64,000 nucleotides of DNA, taken from NCBI GenBank assembly GCA_035516795.1, contig DATIZX010000082.1, positions 36,665 to 100,664 on the forward strand, given 5' to 3'. The position numbers were made by a program, and so were the translations under genes. Of this stretch, positions 43,450-52,462 are shown in pieces. Numbering within the stretch: position 1 is the stretch's first letter; every line of letters begins with the position of its first letter. Below the pieces are notes generated by a model. It worked only from the letters and a program-made list of their open reading frames with translations, did not search any database and was not told where the DNA came from. Source of the stretch: DATJBF01 sp035516795. GTDB taxonomy: Bacteria; Verrucomicrobiota; Verrucomicrobiia; Palsa-1439.

Positions 43450-44286
43450 TCACTCCACGAATTCCAGATTGACCGGACGCGGCACCAGGGCTGCGTGATA
43501 AGCGCGGGTCAATAAGAGCGCGATGGCTTCACGCCCTTTGGGTCCCATGTCCCGCGTCAGCGGATTGACGTACATTCTCACAAATCGATCTGTCGTAGCA
43601 GCGTCCATGCCGCGGCTGAATTCCTTCGCGTACGCGACGGCTTCCGCCCGGTGATCGAGCCCATATTGAACGCTGGCGCCGAACAATTCGGAAATTTTCC
43701 GCATCAATTGCTTGCCCAAATCCTTCCTCACGGCATTCACCCCCAGTGGCACCGGAAGCCCTGTATCCGCATGCCACCACTCGCCGAGATCGACGATCTT
43801 GTGCAACCCCATTTGGTCGTACGTGATCTGTCCTTCGTGAATCAATAGTCCGGCGTCAACCTCACCGGTTTTCACGGCGGCCATCACCCTGTCAAAGGGA
43901 ACCACCTCAAATCGAAAATGCATCAACAACAATTTCAGCAGCAGATACGCGCTCGTCATTGTGCCCGGGACCGCGATCCGGTCGTCGGCCAACTCACCCA
44001 CATCCATCGGCTTGCGGGCCACGATAATCGGCCCGCACTTGTCGCCAAAACTCCCGCCACTTGGCAGCAACGCGTACTGATCCATCACGTATCCGTACGC
44101 ATGGACGCTCAATGCGGTCATTTCCAGATCTCCCTCCACAGCCAGGTGATTGAGGCTTTCGATGTCTTTGATCACGTGCGTAAACGTCAGTCCCGCAGTG
44201 TCCAACTTGCCGTGTGTCAGGGCGTAGAACATGAAGGCATCATCAGGGTCCGGGCTGTGGCCGACGCGGATTTCTCTTGGCTCCAT
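43450..44286 (-). CDS. mqnD: 1,4-dihydroxy-6-naphthoate synthase (futalosine pathway)
   Basis: 278 aa. The start GHSPDPDDAFMFYALTHGK is the signature of MqnD. Further: LSVHAYGYVMDQYALLPSGGSFGDKCGPIIVA and GLLIHEGQITYDQMGLHKIVDLGEWW, with His in the substrate-binding cleft. MqnD converts cyclic de-hypoxanthine futalosine to 1,4-dihydroxy-6-naphthoate for menaquinone. Its presence shows the organism uses the futalosine route and not Men enzymes. Other mqn genes are not in the window. Divergent from the deoxyhypusine synthase-like gene. Confidence 0.95.
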   Translation of the reverse strand: MEPREIRVGHSPDPDDAFMFYALTHGKLDTAGLTFTHVIKDIESLNHLAVEGDLEMTALSVHAYGYVMDQYALLPSGGSFGDKCGPIIVARKPMDVGELADDRIAVPGTMTSAYLLLKLLLMHFRFEVVPFDRVMAAVKTGEVDAGLLIHEGQITYDQMGLHKIVDLGEWWHADTGLPVPLGVNAVRKDLGKQLMRKISELFGASVQYGLDHRAEAVAYAKEFSRGMDAATTDRFVRMYVNPLTRDMGPKGREAIALLLTRAYHAALVPRPVNLEFVE

Positions 44287-44383
44287 CGAAACAAGTCTCC
44301 CTAATTAGATTGTCAAAGTAAATGAGCGTTGTTAATTGTATGAGTTCGCCCGACTGTTTGCACGAAGAAAAATCCTCGATCAC

Positions 44384-45484
44384 ATGAAAAGCGCCGCCAA
44401 ATTTCGCCGTTTTTCCCGTGTCGCCCCCCGGCAGATCCGCTCCGGCGTGAAAGCCGCAACATTGGTCTCCGAGACTTTCCAGGCTTACAATGCCGGGCGT
44501 TTGCAGGAAGCCTGCGACTTGTTCGTGCGCAAGATGCTGCCCCGAAACGGTCTGGTCGGCCTCAGCCTTACCGGCGCGTTGGTGCCGGCCGGTCTCGGTA
44601 AGTCATGCCTGATTCCGTTGATCAAAGCCGGCTTTATCGATTGGATTGTCACCACCGGCGCCAACCTCTATCACGATCTCCACTATGGACTGGACATGAA
44701 GCTATATCGTGGCTCGCCATTTCTCGACGATGTGCAGCTTCGTAAGCGGCGGATTATCCGCATCTACGATATTCTGTTCGATTACCGCGTCCTGCTTGAT
44801 ACGGACGCCTTCATTCGTCAAGTCATCAGCCGGAAAGAATTCCAGCGTCTCATGGGGACCGACGAATTTCACGATTTGCTCGGCAAATACGTGCGTGAAC
44901 GGGAGCGCAAACTTGGGCTGCGAGACCAATCCCTCATTTCTGTCGCTCACCAGTACGGCGTCCCTTGCTTCACCAGCAGCCCCGGCGATAGCTCGATTGG
45001 CATGAACGTGGCCGCCATGAGTCTGGCTGGCAACAAGCTTCAGTTCGATGTCAATCGCGATGTCAACCAGACCGCCGGCATTGTTTATGATGCCAAGCGG
45101 AACGGTCGGACTTCGGGTGTGTTCATCCTCGGGGGTGGATCTCCGAAGAACTTCATGCTCCAGACGGAGCCCCAAATTCAAGAGGTTCTCGGGCTCGACG
45201 AAAAGGGTCACGATTATTTCCTGCAGGTTACAGATGCGCGGCCGGATACGGGCGGATTGTCCGGGGCGACGCCCGGGGAGGCGGTGAGTTGGGGCAAGGT
45301 CGATCCCCGCAGGCTGCCGGACGCCGTGGTCTGTTACGCAGATAGCACCATCGCCCTGCCGCTGCTTACCGCCTATGCGCTTGATAGGGCCAAATCCCGC
45401 AAACCCAAACGGCTCATAGACCAACGTGATCGCATACTGGCCGGCTTGGCGCGCGCCTATTCCAGGTCGCCATTTCACCCTTAG
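44384..45484 (+). CDS. Deoxyhypusine synthase-like protein
   Basis: 366 aa from ATG 44384. It has the fold of deoxyhypusine synthase: LSLTGALVPAGLGKSCLIPLI, WIVTTGANLYHDLHYGLD, GVPCFTSSPGDSSIGMN, GVFILGGGSPKNFMLQTEP (with the Lys corresponding to the enzyme-imine lysine) and TPGEAVSWGKVD. In eukaryotes and archaea it modifies eIF5A with spermidine. Bacteria lack eIF5A, so such proteins in bacteria are thought to use other acceptors, for example homospermidine formation. Substrate unknown. A TTG at 44336 would extend the N-terminus by 16 residues. Confidence 0.88.
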   Translation: MKSAAKFRRFSRVAPRQIRSGVKAATLVSETFQAYNAGRLQEACDLFVRKMLPRNGLVGLSLTGALVPAGLGKSCLIPLIKAGFIDWIVTTGANLYHDLHYGLDMKLYRGSPFLDDVQLRKRRIIRIYDILFDYRVLLDTDAFIRQVISRKEFQRLMGTDEFHDLLGKYVRERERKLGLRDQSLISVAHQYGVPCFTSSPGDSSIGMNVAAMSLAGNKLQFDVNRDVNQTAGIVYDAKRNGRTSGVFILGGGSPKNFMLQTEPQIQEVLGLDEKGHDYFLQVTDARPDTGGLSGATPGEAVSWGKVDPRRLPDAVVCYADSTIALPLLTAYALDRAKSRKPKRLIDQRDRILAGLARAYSRSPFHP

Positions 45485-45514
45485 ATAGCCGGCAGCATTG
45501 GGGTAATAGCCGTT

Positions 45515-46402
45515 GTGAGAATCCGCGACATATTACGAACGACGCACCCGACAATCTCGTTCGAATTCTTTCCGCCCAAGAACGATCAGGCAATGGCCAC
45601 ACTACTTGATGCGCTCTCCCGCCTGCAGGAATTGCGACCGACCTTTGCCACCTGCACCTACGGAGCGGGTGGTAGCACCCGCGCCCGCACCTTGGAGGTC
45701 ACTCTCAAGATCAAGCAACAGTTTGGCTTGGAAGCCATGGCCCATTTTACCTGCGTCGGCCAGCGACGCGAGGATATCGACAGCGTCTTGGGAAAATTCG
45801 TTCAGCACGGCATTGAAAACGTCCTCGCCTTGCGCGGAGACCGCCCGGTGGGCCAGCCTGAACCGCCAGAAGGCTGGTTTCCCGATTTCCAGAATGCCGT
45901 CCATCTCATTCGCCATATCCGTCAACGTTTCGGCGATGCACTCAGCATCGGCTGCGCTGGCTATCCCGAGAAACATCCCGAAGCACCGGATGCCGCAACC
46001 GACTTGCGTCGACTGAAAGAGAAAGTGGACGCTGGTGCCGACTTCGTCATCACGCAACTATATTTCGACAATCGGGATTTCTTCCGGTTTGTCGAGCGTT
46101 GCCGGGGATCCGGGATCGCAGTCCCCATCATTGCCGGGATCATGCCGGTTACCAATGTCGCTCAGATCAAGAAATTTACGGCTATGTGCGGCGCGGTGAT
46201 TCCCGCAAAAATGCTTACGGAACTCACTCCGATTGCAGGAGATCCCGATGCCGTGGTCCGCTACGGCGTGTCTTGGGCCACGCGCCAATGCCGGGAACTT
46301 CTCGACGCGAAGGTCGACGGATTGCACTTTTACACGCTCAACAAATCCAAAGCAACCCGCGAGATTGTTCAGGATTTGCGACGCGAAGGAGCATTGAAGT
46401 AG
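45515..46402 (+). CDS. metF: Methylenetetrahydrofolate reductase
   Basis: 295 aa, GTG start. FAD enzyme reducing 5,10-methylene-THF to 5-methyl-THF for methionine synthesis. Landmarks: TISFEFFPPKNDQ with the catalytic Glu, TYGAGGSTRART, HFTCVGQRREDID, NVLALRGDRP, IGCAGYPEKHPEAPD, FVITQLYFDN and PIIAGIMPVTN. Length and order match MetF. No SAM or B12 riboswitch is visible in the 30 nt upstream, although B12-controlled expression exists elsewhere in this window. Confidence 0.97.
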   Translation: MRIRDILRTTHPTISFEFFPPKNDQAMATLLDALSRLQELRPTFATCTYGAGGSTRARTLEVTLKIKQQFGLEAMAHFTCVGQRREDIDSVLGKFVQHGIENVLALRGDRPVGQPEPPEGWFPDFQNAVHLIRHIRQRFGDALSIGCAGYPEKHPEAPDAATDLRRLKEKVDAGADFVITQLYFDNRDFFRFVERCRGSGIAVPIIAGIMPVTNVAQIKKFTAMCGAVIPAKMLTELTPIAGDPDAVVRYGVSWATRQCRELLDAKVDGLHFYTLNKSKATREIVQDLRREGALK

Positions 46403-46505
46403 GCATTTTGCCCCGCCCCGCTCGACATCCCCAAGTCATTGCCGCTGGACGCAAAAGAGCGAGTGTGTTAGCGTTGAGAAAGAGATTTTACTTTTCTGAT
46501 TCTCC

Positions 46506-47507
46506 ATGAGAGTAAGATGCATTCCCGCCAAAGCCCTTGCCGTTGATCTTGTCCAAAAGTGGACTATTCTACAGCGGGGAAACCGGCTGCTTTCCAGTCC
46601 GTTTTTTTGTCCGGAGTACACCTCGGCGATTGCCGGGGCGCGCGACGACGTGTTCATCGGGATCCTGGAAGAAGATAACGAAGTCGTCGGTCTTTTCCCT
46701 TTTCAGCGAGTCAAACGAGTGGCGGGCCTTCCGATCGGCTGGCCCATGTGCGATTACCAAGGACTTATTGCCGGTCCGGAAACAGATTGGAACCCGGAGG
46801 AATTACTGCGTGGTTGCCGGCTGGTGGCTTGGGATTTCGACCATCTGATTGTGTCGCAGCCGGCATTTCGGCCATTTATCCGTCAAAGGAGACAGTCGTG
46901 GATTCTGAATCTTGCCACGGGCTACGAGTCATATGCCCAAGGGAAAATACAGTCCGGCTCGCGGCTCGTCGAACGAATCGACCGTCAGGTGCGCCGATTG
47001 CAGCGGAACGTCGGACCCGTGCGATTCGAGCCGCGCGTTGCCGACCACGCCGTATTGGATCAAATGCTTGTTTGGTGGGCCGAGAAGTGGACGAAGGGGG
47101 AGCGCGTGGGCCGATGGACGAGCGCCGTCCTTCACAAGGTTTTGGAGACGAGGACCGACGGTTTTGCGGGGATGCTGTCCGCTTTGTACGCTGGTGATGA
47201 ACTACTGGCATTGGATTTCGGCATGCGCACACAATCAGTCTGGCATTCTTGGTTTCCAGCCTACAACCGGCAGTTTGCGAGATATTCTCCCGGTGCCGTG
47301 CTGCTGATGAAGATCGCGGAGGCGGCACCATCTTTCGGGATCAAAGTGCTCGATTTGGGGCCCGGCGAATCGCCTTACAAACTACGTCTTGCCAACGACT
47401 CCATCGTCATCGCGGAAGGATCAGTGGCCGCCTTTCCTCTGGTTGCCGGCGCGAGGGTGGCAATCCGGGCGCTCCGGGCAGTGCGGCGCAGATTGATGTT
47501 TGGATGA
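46506..47507 (+). CDS. CelD/BcsL-type GNAT acetyltransferase, copy 1
   Basis: 333 aa. A FemAB/GNAT-fold enzyme: FFCPEYTSAIAGARDDVFIGILEEDNEVVGLFPFQR, SRLVERIDRQVRRLQRNVGPVRFEPRVAD, then LSALYAGDELLALDFGMRTQSVWHSWFPAYNRQFARYSPGAVLLMKIAE, the usual acetyltransf_6 pattern (A...G......W...Y...Y.....G..L). These proteins sit in exopolysaccharide clusters and are thought to acylate glycans. It overlaps the following gene by 4 nt (ATGA). The donor and acceptor are unknown. Confidence 0.85.
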   Translation: MRVRCIPAKALAVDLVQKWTILQRGNRLLSSPFFCPEYTSAIAGARDDVFIGILEEDNEVVGLFPFQRVKRVAGLPIGWPMCDYQGLIAGPETDWNPEELLRGCRLVAWDFDHLIVSQPAFRPFIRQRRQSWILNLATGYESYAQGKIQSGSRLVERIDRQVRRLQRNVGPVRFEPRVADHAVLDQMLVWWAEKWTKGERVGRWTSAVLHKVLETRTDGFAGMLSALYAGDELLALDFGMRTQSVWHSWFPAYNRQFARYSPGAVLLMKIAEAAPSFGIKVLDLGPGESPYKLRLANDSIVIAEGSVAAFPLVAGARVAIRALRAVRRRLMFG

Positions 47508-48589
47508 CCCAATCTCCCCTCAACGTGCCGCCAACCTCGGACCTGCCTGCCGAGAGCGACGATTTCTTTGCGCCGTTTCGCACGGCATGGTCGCCGGGCG
47601 GGGACGAAGCGCGTTGGCCGACGGAACAGTTCTTGTGGTGGAACGCGTGCGCGTTGTGCCTGGCGGACGAGACGTTGGACGTGGTGGTAGCCCAGCGCGG
47701 CAATCAGCCCGTGGCGCTCGCCCCCTTGATTGCTCGAGGCGAGGGAATCTGGCGTTCATGGACAATGTTGGGCGAAGGTTTGTACGAGCCATCAGATCTG
47801 ATTTACCGCGACCTCGATGCTCTCGAACGAGTCGCGCTCGCGTTGTTGCGACGCGGTCAGGCCGTGCATTTCGATCGTCTGCCGCTGGACAAGCCGACGA
47901 TCGAAGTGTTTCAACGCCTGTCCCCTGGCCGTGCTCTGCTGCGCTGCCGGCCAGCGCACAGCGCGCCGTTCATTCCGCTCGATGCAACCTGGCTCGAACC
48001 GGAAAGCCATCTCAGCGCGAAACGACGCTCGGATTTGCGACGGGCCCGACGACACGCCGAAAAAATCGGGCCGGTCACCGCACAAATTCTCACGCCATCC
48101 ACTAGCGAAGTGGACCGACTCATGGACGACGCACTCTCCATTGAAGCGCGCAGTTGGAAGGGCGAAATGAAGACCGCGTTGCTCTATGACAGGCGCTGCT
48201 GCGCGTTTTTTCGCCGGTATGCGCGAGCGGCGAGCGCCGCCGGACTGCTACGGCTATGCTTTTTGCGCATCGGCGAACAAGCGATCGCCATGCAAATCGC
48301 ACAACAATCCGCGGGCGCCTTTTGGTTGCTGACGATCGGCTACAACGAGGCGTTCGCCCGATGTTCGCCCGGTCTCCTGTTGATGCACGCAACCATCCGG
48401 CGGGCGGTCGAAGCCGGACTGCAGCGATACGAGTTCCTCGGCGACGAAGAGCCCTGGACGCAAGTCTGGACACAACACGCTCACCGTTGCGTGAAGCTGG
48501 ATGTTTACCCTTTCACTCCGCGTGGGATGGCGGTCTTGGCGCGGGCCACCGCCGGCACATTGAAACGCAAATGGAAGAGAACCCAGTAA
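47504..48589 (+). CDS. CelD/BcsL-type GNAT acetyltransferase, copy 2
   Basis: 361 aa; ATG 47504 is inside the stop of the first copy. Same domain architecture: FLWWNACALCLADETLDVVVAQRGNQPVALAPLIARG, SHLSAKRRSDLRRARRHAEKIGPV and RIGEQAIAMQIAQQSAGAFWLLTIGYNEAFARCSPGLLLMHATIRRAVEAGLQRYEFLG. It is only distantly similar to the neighbour, so the two are not a recent duplication. They probably act in series or as a pair on one glycan. It overlaps the 5' end of the proline dehydrogenase-like gene by 19 nt. Confidence 0.85.
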   Translation: MTQSPLNVPPTSDLPAESDDFFAPFRTAWSPGGDEARWPTEQFLWWNACALCLADETLDVVVAQRGNQPVALAPLIARGEGIWRSWTMLGEGLYEPSDLIYRDLDALERVALALLRRGQAVHFDRLPLDKPTIEVFQRLSPGRALLRCRPAHSAPFIPLDATWLEPESHLSAKRRSDLRRARRHAEKIGPVTAQILTPSTSEVDRLMDDALSIEARSWKGEMKTALLYDRRCCAFFRRYARAASAAGLLRLCFLRIGEQAIAMQIAQQSAGAFWLLTIGYNEAFARCSPGLLLMHATIRRAVEAGLQRYEFLGDEEPWTQVWTQHAHRCVKLDVYPFTPRGMAVLARATAGTLKRKWKRTQ

Positions 48590-49461
48590 CATCTCGCCGG
48601 ACAAACTGGGTGCGCTCCGCGGCGTGGGCCGTTCTGACACCGATTGCGCAGCAGGCCGCGCGTGTATACACGGCCGGGCCGAAACTGCAGGATGCTCTGC
48701 GCGTTCGGGACCGATTTTTGCAGAGCGGGGGGATGACAACCATCGGATATTTCAACTGGGCCAAGGACTCGCCGCGCGAGATTGCCAATCTTAATCTCGC
48801 TGCCATCCGCGCCCTGACCGGTTCGCGTGATTATGTCTCGATCAAACTGTCCACCATTCATTACGGAAGCGAGTTGCTGGAGGAATTGATTCGAGCGGCA
48901 ACAGATTGCGGCGTGCGCTTGCACATGGACTCGCTTCAGCCGGAAACCGTCGATCCCACGTGGACGGTCGTCGAGGGAATCCTTTCCCGGAAGGCGGGCT
49001 GCGAATTGGGCGTTACCTTGGCGGCCCGGTGGCGTCGCGCAGTGGGTGACGCTCGTTGGGCAAGGCAACACCCCCTTCACATTCGCGTCGTCAAGGGCGA
49101 GTGGGCAGATCCGGCCGATCCCCGTCGCGATCCACGGGCTGGTTTCCTGCAGGTCATTGATGAGTTGGCATACGGCGCGCGCCACGTGGCAGTTGCCAGT
49201 CACGATCTGCCGCTGGCTTCAGAAGCGATTTCCAAACTGCAGGCGGCCGGCATTCCCTGTGATTTGGAATTGCTGTACGGTTTGCCGATGCGCGCGTCGT
49301 TCGCCGTGGCACGCCGATTGAACGTACCGGTGCGCGTCTATGTGCCATTCGGGGAAGCTATGTTGCGTTACGCCATCAACCACGTGGTCTCCCATCCCCG
49401 GCTGACACTGTTTCTGGCGCGCGATTTCATCGCCTCATTGCTGCACAACCGGCCGAAATAA
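48571..49461 (+). CDS. Proline dehydrogenase-like protein lacking the usual arginine pair
   Basis: 296 aa from ATG 48571, inside the end of the acetyltransferase gene. Beta/alpha-barrel segments similar to PRODH: YVSIKLSTIHYGSELLEELI, VRLHMDSLQPETVDPTW, LHIRVVKGEWADPADPR (IRLVKGAYW in PRODH), VAVASHDLPLASEAI, DLELLYGLPM and VPVRVYVPFGEAMLRYAIN. In true PRODH the last segment continues RRLxEN, where two arginines hold the proline carboxylate; here it is INHVVSHP. A classical proline oxidase function is therefore doubtful. No P5C dehydrogenase is nearby. Tight coupling to two acetyltransferases suggests a modified-sugar role. Confidence 0.8.
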   Translation: MEENPVTSRRTNWVRSAAWAVLTPIAQQAARVYTAGPKLQDALRVRDRFLQSGGMTTIGYFNWAKDSPREIANLNLAAIRALTGSRDYVSIKLSTIHYGSELLEELIRAATDCGVRLHMDSLQPETVDPTWTVVEGILSRKAGCELGVTLAARWRRAVGDARWARQHPLHIRVVKGEWADPADPRRDPRAGFLQVIDELAYGARHVAVASHDLPLASEAISKLQAAGIPCDLELLYGLPMRASFAVARRLNVPVRVYVPFGEAMLRYAINHVVSHPRLTLFLARDFIASLLHNRPK

Positions 49462-49604
49462 CTCTTTACTCCGACGTCTCTATCGCTACAATACGGCACA
49501 AAGAAACAAACATGACGGGGCGCAACGCTGTAGTCGGCCCTCGACTCGCTGGAATCGAAGTTCGACTCAAGCAGTGCTCTCCGCCCAACATTAAGGAAAG
49601 AATT

Positions 49605-50621
49605 ATGCCTCCATGCAATTCTGAGCGGGGACTCATCCAACAACTCATCCAGCAACACGGCGGTTCTGACAACGCCGACCTCGTCGAAGACATCATTGAA
49701 ACCGCCCTCCGGCTGGTCGATGACAAAGCCGATCGTCTCGATACAAAGGTTATCACCTCGACGCTGAAGGAACTGCGTTACGCATCAAAGATCTTTGCGC
49801 CGTTTCGCGGCAAGCGCAAGGTCACGGTATTCGGTTCGGCAAGGACCGCGCCGGAGGCGGCCGAGTATCAGCAAGCCGTGGCGTTCGGGAAGGCGATCGT
49901 GGAACGTGGCTATATGGTAATTACGGGTGGCGGCGAAGGCATTATGGGTGCCGCGCAACGCGGCGCCGGGCGCGGTAACAGTTTCGGTCTGAATATTCGC
50001 CTGCCGTTCGAGCAGGCTCCCAATGAAGAAATCATTGGGGATCGCAAACTCATCAACTTCAAGTATTTTTTCACTCGCAAACTTTGCTTTATCAAGGAGA
50101 GCGACGCGATTGTCCTGTTCCCGGGCGGATTCGGAACGCACGACGAAGGGTTCGAAGCGCTGACGTTGATGCAGACGGGCAAGAGCCAGCCCAAACCACT
50201 GGTTTTCGTAGACCGCCCACGCGGCAACTACTGGAAAACGTGGTGGCGATTCGTCGAGGATCAACTCTTGGACGAAGCGCTGATCAGCAAGGAAGATCTG
50301 GCGTTGTTCAAGGTGACCGACGATGTGCAAGAAGCCTGCGAGGAGATCACACGTTTCTACAGCAACTACCACTCCTGTCGGTATGTGAAGGACGCGATTG
50401 TCTTGCGCGTCAAGCATCCCGTCACCGACAACCTGCTGCGCACGCTGACGGAGCGTTTCTCAAACATTTGCCTGAATGGCGCGCAATTCCGCGCTTCGGA
50501 CCCACTGCCTGAGGAAGAGAACGAAACGGAGCTGAAAGATCTGCGCCGGATCGTATTTCCGTTTAACCGCACAAATTTCGGACGCTTGCGATCCTTAATC
50601 GACGTGGTGAATCAGCACTGA
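49605..50621 (+). CDS. LOG-family protein (lysine decarboxylase-like Rossmann fold)
   Basis: 338 aa from ATG 49605 with SD AAGGAAAG. The Rossmann domain has VTVFGSARTAPEAAEYQQA, GYMVITGGGEGIMGAAQRGAG and the LOG motif FPGGFGTHDEGFEALTLMQ (PGGxGTxxE). LOG proteins are nucleoside 5'-monophosphate phosphoribohydrolases, in plants and some bacteria releasing cytokinins. Long versions with a helical N-terminal extension (here about 100 residues) and a C-terminal extension are of less certain function. It stands alone, convergent with the glycosyltransferase gene. Confidence 0.9.
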   Translation: MPPCNSERGLIQQLIQQHGGSDNADLVEDIIETALRLVDDKADRLDTKVITSTLKELRYASKIFAPFRGKRKVTVFGSARTAPEAAEYQQAVAFGKAIVERGYMVITGGGEGIMGAAQRGAGRGNSFGLNIRLPFEQAPNEEIIGDRKLINFKYFFTRKLCFIKESDAIVLFPGGFGTHDEGFEALTLMQTGKSQPKPLVFVDRPRGNYWKTWWRFVEDQLLDEALISKEDLALFKVTDDVQEACEEITRFYSNYHSCRYVKDAIVLRVKHPVTDNLLRTLTERFSNICLNGAQFRASDPLPEEENETELKDLRRIVFPFNRTNFGRLRSLIDVVNQH

Positions 50622-50656
50622 AGGGTGGCTTCCGGTGTACTTCGGAGTCGCACGAT

Positions 50657-50678
50657 AGAAGCAGTCAGATCTGCTTCT
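50657..50678. terminator. Hairpin between convergent genes
   Basis: AGAAGCAG (50657-50664), loop TCAGAT, CTGCTTCT (50671-50678), a perfect 8-bp stem. It lies between the stop of the LOG gene and the last codons of the convergent glycosyltransferase gene, whose TGA is in the loop. A T-rich CTCTTTC follows on the plus strand. It may act as a bidirectional terminator; the U-tract is weak. Confidence 0.4.
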
Positions 50679-51414
50679 GCAGTCTCTTTCGGCCGGGCGG
50701 CGTCAAATCGCTGCGGCCTTGCGACTGCCTTCCCGAGGTCATCCAACCGTCATAAATCCGACGCAATTGGCGTGGCGGTACCCGGAGAAAAAACAACATG
50801 GTCACCCACCAGTTCACAAACAGGGTCCGCAGGACACCATTGGCGTTCCAACAGCGTCCGCTGGCGACCAACCCGGTGTGGACGAAGGTGAGCCGCCCGG
50901 CGCCGCGCAGCCGCCGGGCAAAGGCAATGTCTTCCATGATGGGAATCTCCGGAAAGCCGCCGAGCGCGCCGAACACCTGACGCCATACGAAAATGCCTTG
51001 CCCGCCGTAGGGAAGTCCGAACCAGCGCGTACGACGGTTGGCCAAGTGGGTGGCGATAAGGAACAGTTGCCGCCCGGAATCGACTTGTAGATCAAACGCG
51101 CCTCCCACGGCGCCATCACCAATAATGCGTCGTTGAATCTCGTACAGAGCGCCCGGAAGCAAGAAGCTGTCGGCGTGCAGGAACAGCAAAATATCTCCGG
51201 TGGCATGGCGTGCTCCGACGTTCATTTGCCGAGCACGGCCGGGTTCGCTGACGAAGACATAAGGCGTGAATTGCTGTGCAATCGAAACGGTGCGATCGCG
51301 GGAGCCGCCGTCCACCACGATCAATTCCACGTCCGGATGGTCGCCGAGCTGGCGCAAAGTCACTGGCAAGCTGGCCTCTTCATTCAGGGTCGGAATGATA
51401 ACGCTAATAAGCAT
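50665..51414 (-). CDS. Glycosyltransferase family 2 (TIGR04283-like)
   Basis: 249 aa from ATG 51414. GT-A fold: LISVIIPTLNEEASLPVTL, VELIVVDGGSRDRTVSIAQ, EPGRARQMNVGARHATGDILLFLHADSFL (LHAD instead of DxD), IMEDIAFARRLRGAG (the ED base). The pattern R..QMN.GA....G..LLFLHADT is that of the TIGR04283/TIGR04282 rSAM-linked glycosyltransferases. No membrane span besides a hydrophobic FVNWWVTMLFFLRVP helix. The nucleotide sugar and acceptor are unknown. Confidence 0.92.
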   Translation of the reverse strand: MLISVIIPTLNEEASLPVTLRQLGDHPDVELIVVDGGSRDRTVSIAQQFTPYVFVSEPGRARQMNVGARHATGDILLFLHADSFLLPGALYEIQRRIIGDGAVGGAFDLQVDSGRQLFLIATHLANRRTRWFGLPYGGQGIFVWRQVFGALGGFPEIPIMEDIAFARRLRGAGRLTFVHTGLVASGRCWNANGVLRTLFVNWWVTMLFFLRVPPRQLRRIYDGWMTSGRQSQGRSDLTPPGRKRLQKQI

Positions 51415-51554
51415 GACCAAATAACAACCCGAATTTTGTAACAAAAAATCAGTCAAAAAGCCAACCTTAAATCACGGAAAAGCGCTCAGGCGCCGATTTT
51501 GTTGGTTTTCCAGCACGCGCAGATTTCGACGGCAGGACTAACCCGGCTAGTCCT

Positions 51555-52250
51555 TTAGCCCAGCGTTGTCAGGACTTCGCCGATGCTGCGACGAATGCCG
51601 GTAAAAATGGGCGTATCTCGCAAGGTGTACTTGCGAACTTCATGTTCACGCATTTCCATCACCAAATCGATGAAGTCCTCAGGCTTGTTGCCCTCGAACG
51701 CGACAACGAACTCGGGATCATCCAGCCCAAAGCAGTAGATGGTGTTGATTTTGATGGTCGGATAACGATGGCCGGTCTCAATGTGGACGTTCATCATCCG
51801 CTGGCGCTCTTCCTTTGGCAGCAGGTACCATTCGCTGGTTTTCCAGAATGGATAGATGAAGATGTACTTGCTTTGTCCCGGCACCACCCGGCCCCGGCGG
51901 CCCTCGCTGCCTTCATGTTCGTGGTGATCCACATACATGGAGCGTTTGGTCATGCCGAGATAGCTGTAGGGAGTATGGCACCATTTACCGAGCGCCGTGT
52001 TTAACAGTTGCGTGCTCATCTCGGTGAAATCTTCGAGCCGTTCGCTGATCCGCCACAACACGAAATCCGTGTCAGCGCGCGTGCCGACGGTGGTGAACGG
52101 GATGATCAGGGAGCGGCTCTTCCAATCCTTGATTACGCCCACGAACTCCCCCTTGCCGCGTTCGCGCTCTTCACCCGGCAGCCGTCGCCACGCAGAGTCC
52201 ACCTTGAAAAAGAGATAATTGACATACTGCCTTTTGATTTCGTCACTCAT
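51555..52250 (-). CDS. hemQ: Coproheme decarboxylase HemQ (chlorite dismutase-like family)
   Basis: 231 aa from ATG 52250. YIFIYPFWKTSEWYLLPKEERQRMM contains the active tyrosine (Tyr133 here) and the conserved EWY..P...R. His161 in HIETGHRYPTIKINTIYCFGLDDPEFVVAFE is the axial haem ligand. The family decarboxylates coproheme to protoheme in the coproporphyrin-dependent route. It lacks the distal Arg usual in chlorite dismutases as far as I can see, supporting HemQ. A Gram-negative host with HemQ is unusual outside PVC and a few phyla. Confidence 0.93.
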   Translation of the reverse strand: MSDEIKRQYVNYLFFKVDSAWRRLPGEERERGKGEFVGVIKDWKSRSLIIPFTTVGTRADTDFVLWRISERLEDFTEMSTQLLNTALGKWCHTPYSYLGMTKRSMYVDHHEHEGSEGRRGRVVPGQSKYIFIYPFWKTSEWYLLPKEERQRMMNVHIETGHRYPTIKINTIYCFGLDDPEFVVAFEGNKPEDFIDLVMEMREHEVRKYTLRDTPIFTGIRRSIGEVLTTLG

Positions 52251-52462
52251 GTTGCACCGAGTTGGATTTGTCACCTGGTTCCACTTTACGCGCAACACCG
52301 ACGCTGTTGCAAGAACGCTCTGGTCTGTTGATCTTGGAAGGTTCTGCCTTTGCCAGTTCTGACCATCACTTGCATTCGACTCGGGCTGGGAGCAAAATGG
52401 CGGCTTGTCGCACTAGGAGCCTGTCGTCATCCGGAGCACAAACATCCAGAGTGAACGTCAAA

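Noticed and set aside
44702..45478. Minus-strand frame of 258 codons
   Set aside because: It is the complement of the deoxyhypusine synthase-like gene.
45485..45514. Possible SAM or B12 riboswitch in front of metF
   Set aside because: Only 30 nt separate metF from the previous gene, too short for any known riboswitch of these classes.
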